Shown here: positions 1 to 7,038 of the stretch, piece by piece
How positions within the stretch are numbered: the stretch's first letter is position 1
How the letters are laid out: the number at the start of each line of letters is the position of its first letter
The notes under the pieces: generated by a model
Told to the model about the DNA's origin: nothing
The model's database searches: none
The model's input: only the letters and a program-made list of their open reading frames with translations
NCBI GenBank assembly: GCA_963811225.1
Contig: CAWEQO010000013.1
Span: forward strand, 274,240 to 338,239
Length of the DNA: 64,000 nucleotides
From: CAWEQO01 sp963811225
GTDB taxonomy: Bacteria > Chloroflexota > Anaerolineae > Anaerolineales > Anaerolineaceae
Reading direction: 5' to 3'
Translations under genes and position numbers: made by a program

Positions 1-413
1 CAAATGCGCCGGGCGACATCGAGGCCTAAGGCGCTGCGTTCTTCATGGCTGAGGGAATCGTCGGTGCGGTTGACAGGGAGCAGAGCGTCCGCGTCAAAGG
101 CGTGCGTAAAAAGCGGCCAGGCCGCCGGTGGGATGATCTGGTTTTTGTGGAAGCCGTTGGAAATGCTGTAACCGTTGTAAACGGCACGGCAAATGTAGGA
201 ACCGTCTTGCTCACGGGTTACGATCTGACTAAAAATAGCGGGGGTCGCTTCAACGGCGCTGCGGACTAAGCGGTCCAGCAGGGCTTCATGCGGCTCCTTT
301 GTGTCCAATTCTTGACTGAGATCGCAAACCATCATCAGTTCACAGAGGTGGCGATGCCGGCTAGATACAACACCAGATTTCTGCAGTGTTCCTGTTTGCT
401 GATGGATGTACAT
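1..413 (-). CDS. GAF-domain sensor protein, N-terminal part only
   Basis: The frame starts at ATG 413-411 and stays open to base 1, so about 137 residues are visible and the rest lies outside the window. GGAG sits about nine bases before the ATG and an in-frame TGA just upstream fixes the start. The visible protein reads LCELMMVCDLSQELDT near residue 23, then a stretch typical of a GAF fold (AIFSQIVTREQDGSY and CRAVYNGY). GAF domains bind small ligands or bilins and often sit before histidine kinase, cyclase or HTH domains; the output domain cannot be seen here. It is the last visible gene of a minus-strand series after the NHLP-like gene, about 260 bases away, so shared regulation is possible but unproven. 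Confidence 0.7.
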   Translation of the reverse strand, partial: MYIHQQTGTLQKSGVVSSRHRHLCELMMVCDLSQELDTKEPHEALLDRLVRSAVEATPAIFSQIVTREQDGSYICRAVYNGYSISNGFHKNQIIPPAAWPLFTHAFDADALLPVNRTDDSLSHEERSALGLDVARRI

Positions 414-674
414 ATAACTGTTCTCCGTTCACGTTCCTAAAGTATGCGGGCAGCAGTGAGTGGAACGTCGAGGGCGCTTCGCAACTGCCTAATAACACAC
501 TCCTATGCAAGATTCGAACCCACAACATTCTATTTCGATACGATTTCAGACAAAAACGCACCTTGATCCTTTTCAGGACCCAGGTGCAGAAATTTTTCCT
601 TTGGCCTGCCAATATCGATCGAGGTGACGAGAAGGCGGACGACGCCCAGGTGCCAGGGGCATCGACGCTTTCTG

Positions 675-968
675 TCAGTCGCCGGCGAAACAGGCGAGCG
701 ATGCCGAGGGGATTTCCTGGATCTGGGTCAGCTGTTTTGCGAAATCCTCAAGTGACGAGGCTCGAATGGATGATACCCGATCCTTGACTTCACGATCAAG
801 ATTGAAAGCTTCGCCGCCATAACCGGAGGCCAGCGCCTGACCGGGATCGGTCAGAAGCATCTTGCGGAAGCGCTGGTTGATGACAGCGGCAGTAAGCAGG
901 CGGCTCGATTCCCTCTCAAATGTTACGCGAGCGGTGGGTTTCGTTAAGAAGAAGTTCATTGCGCTCAT
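675..968 (-). CDS. NHLP-clan (Os1348-like) small protein
   Basis: A 97-residue protein with a strong GGAGG before ATG 968. Its core, with RKMLLTDPGQALASGYGGE (about residues 35-53) followed by an acidic/hydrophobic helix ending near SLEDFAKQL, resembles the nitrile-hydratase-leader-like (NHLP) small proteins; from memory the closest named group is the Os1348 family known from Chloroflexi. NHLP domains serve as leader peptides of some ribosomal natural products, but this protein has no obvious core peptide after the leader-like part: it ends in SASLACFAGD. It overlaps the 3' end of the DUF5317 gene by 53 bases, so the two are one transcription unit. It could be a stand-alone leader or partner-binding protein. 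No modification enzyme is visible in the window. Confidence 0.6.
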   Translation of the reverse strand: MSAMNFFLTKPTARVTFERESSRLLTAAVINQRFRKMLLTDPGQALASGYGGEAFNLDREVKDRVSSIRASSLEDFAKQLTQIQEIPSASLACFAGD

Positions 969-1545
969 GTTGTTCCTCCTGTTGCTGCTTGATTGGTCCG
1001 CTCAGGGACCACAGCAGCCAAAACGCTCCAATTCCGATAATGATGTCGCCGAGGCTAAAGGCGACGCGATATGGGATCCAACCTGGTAATGTAAACTGGT
1101 CTGCCAACCACCAAAGACGGATTTGCTCTATTGGGAGGATGATGTCTTTGGTGTAACCAAGTCGTTCCCCAACCTTCCACATCCCTGTTCCACCAGCGAG
1201 CTTCTCCACTGTGTGGGCGCTGATTGGCATCCACCCACCGTTGAGGACGATCACTGTGAAGTTCATTAATAAGCCAATTCCCAGGGCATAGAACCCTTGT
1301 GCTTTTCGGTTGTACCAGGCGAAGACAATCAATAACGCCTGTGTCACTACGAGAGCAATTCGGGCACCGTCGTCTGGGAATTTAGCGCTGGTTTGCGGCA
1401 GTTGAAAAGCGATCAGTTGTGGGATAAAGGCCAGCAGCACCAGCCCGGTGTAGCGGAGGCTGAGAGACTGTAATTGGCGGTGTCCCCAATATGCTCGCGC
1501 CAGAGCTGCGATGAGACCTGCGACGACGGCGAGGAGCAGGATCAA
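916..1545 (-). CDS. DUF5317-type multi-pass membrane protein
   Basis: Starts with TTG at 1545-1543, with GGAGG eight bases upstream; that ribosome site lies inside the last codons of the 37-aa peptide gene, which points to translational coupling. The 209-residue product has about six hydrophobic segments, beginning MILLLAVVAGLIAAL and later IALVVTQALLIVFAWY, FYALGIGLLMNFTVIVL and VAFSLGDIIIGIGAFWLLW, and a charged Gln/Glu-rich tail. This matches the uncharacterised DUF5317 family by pattern. No catalytic motif is evident. Position between a secreted-looking micropeptide and an NHLP-like protein suggests a role in handling one of them at the membrane, which is inference only. Confidence 0.65.
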   Translation of the reverse strand: MILLLAVVAGLIAALARAYWGHRQLQSLSLRYTGLVLLAFIPQLIAFQLPQTSAKFPDDGARIALVVTQALLIVFAWYNRKAQGFYALGIGLLMNFTVIVLNGGWMPISAHTVEKLAGGTGMWKVGERLGYTKDIILPIEQIRLWWLADQFTLPGWIPYRVAFSLGDIIIGIGAFWLLWSLSGPIKQQQEEQHERNELLLNETHRSRNI

Positions 1546-1548
1546 ATA

Positions 1549-1662
1549 TTATCCTCCGGCACTTCCCCAGCAGCCCGGGGCGCCAGCAGCGAGGATATAC
1601 ATAACGATGGTGGTGACCAGAACGACCAACTGTGCCTTGCGAGAAGAAAATGCCTTTTTCAT
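1549..1662 (-). CDS. 37-residue hydrophobic peptide with Gly-rich tail
   Basis: ATG at 1662-1660 is preceded by GGGAGG at ideal distance and the frame closes with TAA at 1551-1549. The peptide has a basic N-terminus (MKKAFSSRK), a single hydrophobic stretch (QLVVLVTTIVMYILAAG) and a C-terminal APGCWGSAGG. That is the layout of a signal-peptide-like or membrane-anchored micropeptide whose tail could be released. It is the first gene after a promoter with a direct repeat, and its 3' end carries the ribosome site of the DUF5317 gene. No named family is recognised. It could be a signalling peptide precursor, a small membrane subunit, or a peptide substrate of the neighbouring NHLP/DUF5317 proteins. 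Confidence 0.6.
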   Translation of the reverse strand: MKKAFSSRKAQLVVLVTTIVMYILAAGAPGCWGSAGG

Positions 1663-1695
1663 GATGCCTCCCAAAAATGTTTGATTTCCCAATGG

Positions 1696-1734
1696 ATATA
1701 TACAGTCTACGATTGGGAGGCTTTAAAGGAGGCT
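1696..1734 (-). promoter_or_regulatory. Promoter of the peptide operon with GGAGGCT direct repeat
   Basis: Two exact copies of GGAGGCT on the plus strand (1716-1722 and 1728-1734; AGCCTCC on the transcribed side) are 12 bases apart. They flank the expected -35 position of a TATATA -10 box at 1702-1697, and the peptide ATG follows about 35 bases later. Heptamer direct repeats overlapping -35 at one-turn spacing are the classic site of SARP/BTAD activators, and such a regulator is encoded immediately upstream. Confidence 0.5.
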
Positions 1735-1811
1735 CCAAAACAGTCGCAAGCGCCAACCTGGCGGATGAATTTTTGGCAAATTGTTAGGATTGATGGGCCT
1801 GGCCGGTTATT

Positions 1812-2639
1812 TCAATGCATCAAAGTGTCGTGCAAAGTCTGTGTTTGCGGTGATGGTAGGGCATTGATTTCCTGAAGCAAGGCCTGGCGACAGCGCTCAT
1901 ACTGGCGGGCTACGGCCGCACGGTTGCCCATGGCGGCGTGTATCCGCATTGCCAGCCGGTGTGCTGCTTCCAGACAGGGATCCTCCTCCAGAGCGCGCTG
2001 ACTGTAATCCAGCGCGACCTGAAGCTGCCCCCCCTCTAAGTGGATCTCGGATAACTGTAAGAGGGTTTCCAAGTGATATTGAAACAACCGTTCCCGCTCC
2101 GATAAGCTCCAGGTCTCTTCGCTTTCAGGGAGGAAGGGGCCCTTATACAGGCGCACGGCGGCTTGATAGTGAGTGATCTTCTCTTTCGGCGTGCCGGCTC
2201 GCTGCGCCTGTTTGATTTCTTTTAGGAAATTTTCGACATCGTACTCGTAATCCAGGCCGTGATTGAAACGATAGTAATCATCTTGCAGGACAATGGCCTG
2301 CTTGCCCACCGCATGGCGCACACGATAAATGGTGTTCTTGAAGCGCAGCTTCAATTCGTCGGAGGAGATATCGGGCCAGAAGATGGCGCCAACGCCCTCT
2401 TTGGTCATACCTTCCGGGCGGTTCAGCAAAATGAAGAACAGATCGCGCGCCATCTTGGTCTGCCAATCGGCCATCGTGATGCTTTTGGCGCTCAGTTTGA
2501 CCTGCACTTTGCCAAGGGCGCGGATGATCAGGCGCGGCGGGGCAAACGGGACGGTGGAGGCCTTCTGGCGCAACCGGCGGCGCATAGAAGGCAAACGCTG
2601 CTCGAGCTGCTTGATCTGGCGGAGATAATTTGCCAGCAA
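1812..2639 (-). CDS. BTAD regulator, C-terminal DNA-binding part (frameshifted gene)
   Basis: This frame encodes the C-terminal 275 residues of the large regulator that starts at 5054. Residues about 40-130 form an OmpR-like winged helix (VQVKLSAKSITMADWQTK, ARDLFFILLNRPEGMTKE, FKNTIYRVRHAVG), followed by a helical bacterial transcriptional activation domain (BTAD) to the end. It is joined to the upstream TPR part in another frame: reading through 2640-2670 with one base removed gives ENRQALSWLLANYLRQIKQL, a continuous helix. The coding is intact downstream, so the damage is one base. Function of the whole: a ligand- or partner-controlled activator, most likely of the adjacent peptide operon. 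Confidence 0.75.
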   Translation of the reverse strand: MLANYLRQIKQLEQRLPSMRRRLRQKASTVPFAPPRLIIRALGKVQVKLSAKSITMADWQTKMARDLFFILLNRPEGMTKEGVGAIFWPDISSDELKLRFKNTIYRVRHAVGKQAIVLQDDYYRFNHGLDYEYDVENFLKEIKQAQRAGTPKEKITHYQAAVRLYKGPFLPESEETWSLSERERLFQYHLETLLQLSEIHLEGGQLQVALDYSQRALEEDPCLEAAHRLAMRIHAAMGNRAAVARQYERCRQALLQEINALPSPQTQTLHDTLMH

Positions 2640-3400
2640 CCAGGAGAGAGCCTGTCGGTTTTCATGGTTTCAATCCGTTTCTTTTCCCATAAGCCCACAG
2701 TAATCAAAGGCTGCTGCTTTTCCGGTTCTCCAATTAAACGAAAAGCTTGTTGAAGGTGATCGCTGGATGGGGTGGCGGATTTCAGATCAAACTCGGCGAA
2801 TGAGAGATAAAGGCAAGCCCGAGCTGCTTCGAGTTGATAACCATTGGATTGAAAATGAGCAAGAGCCGATTGCAACAGATCGACCGCCTCTTTGGCTTTC
2901 CCTATGGCCGTTTTCAATGCGCCATCTTCCGCTGCGCACAAGCTTTGCTCGTACTGCGAGCCGCCATCCCGAGCACGCTGCCAGGCCGCATCCAAGCGCA
3001 GGTGCGCGTGCTCATAATCTTTCTTCATTCGATAGATCGCCGCTTCAGCCAGCGTCAGGTAGATCAACAAAAATCGCTCTCCAATGCGCTCCGAAATATC
3101 GTAGGCATGGCGGTAAGCTTCTCGGGCTTCATCCGCTGCTTGAAGATCACGATATAAATCGCCGATATCCGTATAGGCATATGCTTCTAGACGAGGGGAG
3201 CCGGCAATACGGGCATGCTGGAGGGCTTTTTCCAAAGTGGATGCTGCAGTTTCATAATCGCCACGTAAATGCTGTAAGTATCCAAGGTTGTTAAGAACGT
3301 TCGCTTGCCACAGAGAATTCCCAGCGGAGCTTAAAATCATCAAGGACCTGTTTATAAAAATGCTCAGCGCAGACATAGTCCCCTTTTGCCTGCTGAACAA
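2528..3400 (-). CDS. STAND regulator, TPR middle part (frameshifted gene)
   Basis: The useful coding lies between about 3330 and 2660: tetratricopeptide repeats such as NNLGYLQHLRGDYETAAST, AYTDIGDLYRDLQAADEA and LAEAAIYRMKKDYEHAH. The part before about 3330 and after about 2660 is out-of-frame read-through. One surplus C near 3330 (CTCCGCTGG) breaks the link from the upstream frame: without it the protein reads KLAGNSLWQANVLNN. TPR arrays in STAND proteins are the usual sensor part. Base composition here is clearly more AT-rich than in the ATPase part at 3900-5054. Confidence 0.6.
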   Translation of the reverse strand: MFSRQKGTMSALSIFINRSLMILSSAGNSLWQANVLNNLGYLQHLRGDYETAASTLEKALQHARIAGSPRLEAYAYTDIGDLYRDLQAADEAREAYRHAYDISERIGERFLLIYLTLAEAAIYRMKKDYEHAHLRLDAAWQRARDGGSQYEQSLCAAEDGALKTAIGKAKEAVDLLQSALAHFQSNGYQLEAARACLYLSFAEFDLKSATPSSDHLQQAFRLIGEPEKQQPLITVGLWEKKRIETMKTDRLSPGCWQIISARSSSSSSVCLLCAAGCARRPPPSRLPRRA

Positions 3401-5054
3401 GGCCGAGCTCCATTAAGATGAAAGGTTTGAACGGCTGGTCAGGAAGCGATTGACTAAGATCGAGTGCCTGCTTTAAGGATGAGAGCGCATCGAACAGTTT
3501 TCCCTGACGATAGTAGGAGAAACCCATTGCGCGCAGAGCCATGACACACGCTGTCTTTTCAGGGGGCTTTGAATTCGACCAGCTGACAATACCCTTTTCG
3601 CATCCAGATACAGCAGCAGTATGATCACCTAATTGGTTCTCGTACAAATGCTCTGCTTGACAATGTAAGGGCAAGTAATTCTGGCTGTGTTTGCTCGATC
3701 CATTGCAGAAACTGCCTGACTTAACAACTGTAAGCTCTGGCTTGTTTCTCCGAGGGCATCCAAAACGATACCCTTCAACGATAGTAAACCGGGTTGAGAA
3801 GTCAAGAGTTCCGTATGGAAGAGAATCGAGCCATTCGGAGATTAATTTGACACGTCCAGAAGTGACTACGGCCGTTCCCGCCTGCTCAATCAGTTTGGCC
3901 TTGCCCATCACGTCACCAAGCTGTTGGTAGAAGCGGTAAGCGCTTTCCCAATCGCCGTGGGCGGTGTAGTATTCGGCGAGGGCCTGCTGGATCAGGCGGG
4001 TCTCTTCGGGGAATTCGCGGGCCATGCGGGCCTGGAGGAAATCTCGGAAGAGGTGGTGGTAGCGCAGCCAGATGCGATCTTCGCCGACGAGCAGGACAAA
4101 CAGGTTGCTATGAATGACCTCGTCGAGATACACATTCCAGGGTTCTGCGGAGAGATGGAGCGAGTTGCCGATGACCTCTTCGCACAGGTTGGCGTCAAAC
4201 TCCTCCAGGAGCGAGGAGCGCAGCAAGAATCGCTGGATCTCGACAGGCTGCTTGGCCAGCACCTGGTCGAGGTACTCCGGCAGGCCCACACCCGAGACGC
4301 GCGCCGCCCGGCGACGGTCGGGGGCCTTCTGCTGGATCGCCTGGGTGGACAGCAGCAGGCCGGTAATCCAGCCTTCAGCCTGACGGATCAGATCTTGCGA
4401 GGCTTCGAACGAGATGGTGGATTGATAGTTTTGCAGCAGCAGCTCTTGCAGCTCTTCCGGGACGAAGGCCAGCTCTTCGAAGCTGAGGCCGCCGACCTGC
4501 GAGCGAGCGACCATCAGAGGGAAGTCGGGCAGGGTGAGCAGGGTGCGTGAGGCGATGATGAGATGGCAGTTCTCGTCGACATCCTGGATGAAGCGGCTGA
4601 CGAATTGATCGACCACCTTGCTGCCGTCGACAAGGTGGTAATCATCGAGCACAACCACGAAGTGCTCGGAGATTTGCTCGTATGCATCGTTGATAATGGT
4701 GGTGGTGAGGTGATCGAGATTGAAGTCGCCCTGGAGGGCGCTGCGCAGAGCAGCCATGGAGCTTTCGCCAAACGAAGGGAAGCGGACGTTGAGAGCTGAG
4801 ATGAAGTAGGCGAGGAAACGTAAGGGGTCGCGATCGAGGGGATCGATCGAATACCAGCAGACGGGATATTCGATGTGGTTGGCGAAATCAATCAGTAGGG
4901 AGGTCTTCCCATAACCGGCCGGGGCTGCGATGATGGTGAGCTTGTTGTCCATCAACTCGTAAAGGAAATGAAGCAGCCGCCGGCGCGATAGTAAATCGCT
5001 GCGTCGGCGCGGCATGATTACCCTGGTTCGAGTTACAGGGATGGGGCTTTCCAT
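3291..5054 (-). CDS. STAND (MalT/AfsR-like) ATPase regulator, N-terminal part (frameshifted gene)
   Basis: Starts at ATG 5054. Residues about 15-60 carry RRLLHFLYELMDNKL and the P-loop IIAAPAGYGKTSLL; a Walker B-like VVVLDDYHLVDG and an IIASRTLL sensor follow, as in MalT-type STAND NTPases that bind ATP and oligomerise when a ligand is sensed. From about 3800 to 3680 the true sequence is in another frame (LLSLKGIVLDALGETSQS), then returns to this frame (AEHLYENQLGDHTAAV). With the parts at 2528-3400 and 1812-2639 it makes one protein of roughly 1080 residues, normal for STAND-TPR-BTAD regulators. Four single-base shifts make it either a pseudogene or a poorly sequenced intact gene. Confidence 0.75.
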   Translation of the reverse strand: MESPIPVTRTRVIMPRRRSDLLSRRRLLHFLYELMDNKLTIIAAPAGYGKTSLLIDFANHIEYPVCWYSIDPLDRDPLRFLAYFISALNVRFPSFGESSMAALRSALQGDFNLDHLTTTIINDAYEQISEHFVVVLDDYHLVDGSKVVDQFVSRFIQDVDENCHLIIASRTLLTLPDFPLMVARSQVGGLSFEELAFVPEELQELLLQNYQSTISFEASQDLIRQAEGWITGLLLSTQAIQQKAPDRRRAARVSGVGLPEYLDQVLAKQPVEIQRFLLRSSLLEEFDANLCEEVIGNSLHLSAEPWNVYLDEVIHSNLFVLLVGEDRIWLRYHHLFRDFLQARMAREFPEETRLIQQALAEYYTAHGDWESAYRFYQQLGDVMGKAKLIEQAGTAVVTSGRVKLISEWLDSLPYGTLDFSTRFTIVEGYRFGCPRRNKPELTVVKSGSFCNGSSKHSQNYLPLHCQAEHLYENQLGDHTAAVSGCEKGIVSWSNSKPPEKTACVMALRAMGFSYYRQGKLFDALSSLKQALDLSQSLPDQPFKPFILMELGLVQQAKGDYVCAEHFYKQVLDDFKLRWEFSVASERS

Positions 5055-5236
5055 ACGGTGTACCGGCTCCCAAAATCAGAGATAAGTCATCAGTTAATTT
5101 GCCAATTCCAGGCGGAATTATTGGGCTCTTCCGTACATCATACATGAAGCCCTGAGGAAAATCAACCTCTGTGAATGCATTCAACGATTGTCGATTTTGG
5201 ATTGGTTTACGCTGCCAACCCATCACAGACCTGCCG

Positions 5237-6280
5237 CTAAAAGAGCCTAAACAACCGAGTAACGAGGGGGCGGATGAGATCCCAATTTGGCAGAAGCACC
5301 TGGGCGCCGCCGCCGGTGACATAGGGCGTGGTCATCTCGCGGGCGATGGTTTGATTATCAATGCCGCCGGTAAGAACCGATAGTAGGAACGAAGTCCCGA
5401 GACGGGGCCACAGCCAAAGCGGCAGGTTGGTATCCACGGCAGCCATGGCGGCTTGGACCACTGCGGGAAGCCGGGCCCATTCGGACGGGTTAAGCATCTG
5501 CCAGACAGCGGCCTTTACCAGCAGCTGGGTATGCGCCATGCGAAAGAAGTCATCGGCGCCGCTGCGATCGCGCACGAAAGCGAGGGCCTGCTCGGCGTTG
5601 AGGCGCTGGCGTCCAGCCGGATAACCGGACATCGGCTCGGGGAAGTCGACAGTGACGCCGCCCATGGCATCGAAGATACCCAGGAAACCGTCAAAGCGGA
5701 CGCGCAGGTAATAGGGCACACGCACGCCAAAGTTCTGCTGGATGACCTGCGCCAGAGCAGCCGGCCCGCTGCCGGGCTTCTGGGCTTCGGCATAAAAGTG
5801 GGCCGTGTTGATTCGATCCTCTCCAATCCCTGGAATGTCAAGGTACAAGTCGCGCGGGATCGACAGCATGCGCACGGAGGGTGGCAATGGAGCGATGCCG
5901 GTGAGGATGATCGTGTCGCTGCGGCCAAGGGCGGTGCCTTCGGGAACCCGGTCGATGCCCAGCAAAACAATGTTGGTACGGATTGGCGCAAAGAAATAGA
6001 GCGCCGCCAATAGGATCAGCGCCAGGAACAAGGGCCGGGCAGACCGCCGCTTCCGTCCACGCGATTTGGCTTCGATGTGGATGGCCTGGAATTCGGCCAT
6101 TGGATCAGTGATGAGCACGGGTTGTGTTTCGCCGGCAGGCTCTTGTGAAAAGTCCAAACCGATTGAATCGAGCGGTATGGGCTGCAAGCTGGGCCGGGTC
6201 TGCGCAAGCGAGTCCTCCGGGAGAAAAGGCTGGGTTTCCCCATCCGGATCGTACCGGGGCGCCTGATGATCGTTATTCAT
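5237..6280 (-). CDS. LytR-CpsA-Psr (LCP) family protein
   Basis: 347 residues: an acidic cytoplasmic N-terminus with repeated GETQP motifs (1-80), a membrane segment at about 83-98 (PLFLALILLAALYFFA), then an LCP domain outside the membrane with NIVLLGIDR, GRSDTIIL and SIPRDLYLDIPG, including the Arg/Asp residues that hold the polyprenyl-pyrophosphate and metal. LCP enzymes move glycopolymers from a lipid carrier to peptidoglycan or other surface acceptors. The C-terminal 100 residues are more divergent. The gene stands alone, convergent with nothing and 180 bases upstream of the STAND regulator on the same strand. Confidence 0.85.
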   Translation of the reverse strand: MNNDHQAPRYDPDGETQPFLPEDSLAQTRPSLQPIPLDSIGLDFSQEPAGETQPVLITDPMAEFQAIHIEAKSRGRKRRSARPLFLALILLAALYFFAPIRTNIVLLGIDRVPEGTALGRSDTIILTGIAPLPPSVRMLSIPRDLYLDIPGIGEDRINTAHFYAEAQKPGSGPAALAQVIQQNFGVRVPYYLRVRFDGFLGIFDAMGGVTVDFPEPMSGYPAGRQRLNAEQALAFVRDRSGADDFFRMAHTQLLVKAAVWQMLNPSEWARLPAVVQAAMAAVDTNLPLWLWPRLGTSFLLSVLTGGIDNQTIAREMTTPYVTGGGAQVLLPNWDLIRPLVTRLFRLF

Positions 6281-6454
6281 ATTGAACCTTTAAAGCGTCT
6301 GCGCCGGTGGAGCCGCGCGACTGCGTTCAGTTTATGCACATTTAATGTAACGTTCAACTGCAATCGGATTTTACACCATATCGAGGAAACTGTCAGCAGA
6401 TAAAAGGGTTGTAAATTCTAAATCTAAGCTAAGATACGATTTGGAGACATGTGG

Positions 6455-6710
6455 TATAATGGGGTCGATAGGAATAAGTGATAGTGGGGGCTATCGGGAT
6501 CACTCTGTTGCCGGATCTATCCGCAACACAATTAGTAGGCGCACTCGTCGCCGATGGGTAATTCGGCGAACATGCCTTTTGTGTGTATAGCAACAGGACC
6601 GCCCAGCCCGCAGCCAGCAATGCATCCTTATTTTGATAGCTCCCCTTATTACACCTCCTATCGAAGGCGCTGGTTTCAGCGTACACCAACTACGAAAGGA
6701 GGAGAGCATC
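6455..6710 (+). promoter_or_regulatory. rpsU promoter and structured 5' leader
   Basis: TATAAT at 6455-6460 starts a leader of about 240 bases before rpsU. It can fold into consecutive hairpins: GATAG/CTATC at 6480-6495, GTTGC-GGAT/ATCC-GCAAC at 6507-6527, and GGCG/CGCC at 6538-6552. AAAGGAGG at 6696-6703 is the rpsU ribosome site. Long structured leaders of ribosomal protein genes often mediate autoregulation; no known leader class is recognised. The rest of the 6281-6454 gap shows nothing clear beyond the LCP promoter region. Confidence 0.45.
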
Positions 6711-6905
6711 TTGCCAACAGTTCGATCAAGAGAAAAAGAGAGCCCAGATTCATTACTTAGAAGGTTCCGAAAGAAGGTTACTCGCAGCGGCGTGTTAGGA
6801 CAAGTAAGACGTAAACGCTGGTTTACCTCGAAAAGCGAGCAGCGCCGTATTGAAAAGAAAAAAGCGATCCGAAAGCAACTGCGCCGCCGGGCACGGCGAA
6901 GCTGA
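6711..6905 (+). CDS. rpsU: 30S ribosomal protein S21
   Basis: A 64-residue, very basic protein starting with TTG at 6711 after a strong AAAGGAGG. It matches S21 in length and pattern: an N-terminal ESPDSLLRRFRKKVTRSG segment and a C-terminal Arg/Lys-rich helix (KSEQRRIEKKKAIRKQ) that binds 16S rRNA near the anti-Shine-Dalgarno region. It lies just before a sigma factor gene, an arrangement recalling the rpsU-dnaG-rpoD operon of enterobacteria but without dnaG. Confidence 0.9.
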   Translation: MPTVRSREKESPDSLLRRFRKKVTRSGVLGQVRRKRWFTSKSEQRRIEKKKAIRKQLRRRARRS

Positions 6906-6942
6906 AACGGACGATCACTTTAGTGGTAGACGAGGAGGGGAA

Positions 6943-7038
6943 ATGTCAACCGAAATGAGTATATTCAAGACCATCAGGTTTTGGCCGGAATGCATGTCCG
7001 GCCAAAACAGAAAGCAGGGAGACTATGTTGCAAACTGA
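6943..7038 (+). CDS. 31-residue ORF overlapping the sigma factor start
   Basis: ATG 6943 is preceded by GAGGAGGGG, one of the strongest ribosome sites here. The 31 codons run through a perfect 11-bp hairpin (TTTTGGCCGGA at 6979-6989 with its complement at 6997-7007) and stop at TGA 7036-7038, fourteen bases inside the sigma gene, which starts at 7025. This layout suits a regulatory ORF whose translation opens the hairpin and re-starts at the sigma gene. The peptide itself matches nothing known. Confidence 0.4.
   Translation: MSTEMSIFKTIRFWPECMSGQNRKQGDYVAN

Noticed and set aside
495..525. tRNA T-arm-like sequence GTGGGTTCGAATC on the minus strand
   Set aside because: The stem pairs badly (several G-T) and no acceptor, D or anticodon arm can be drawn around it.
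386..787. 133-codon open frame on the plus strand
   Set aside because: Crosses the 3' end of the NHLP-like gene and the upstream region of the GAF gene; no domain, no ribosome site.
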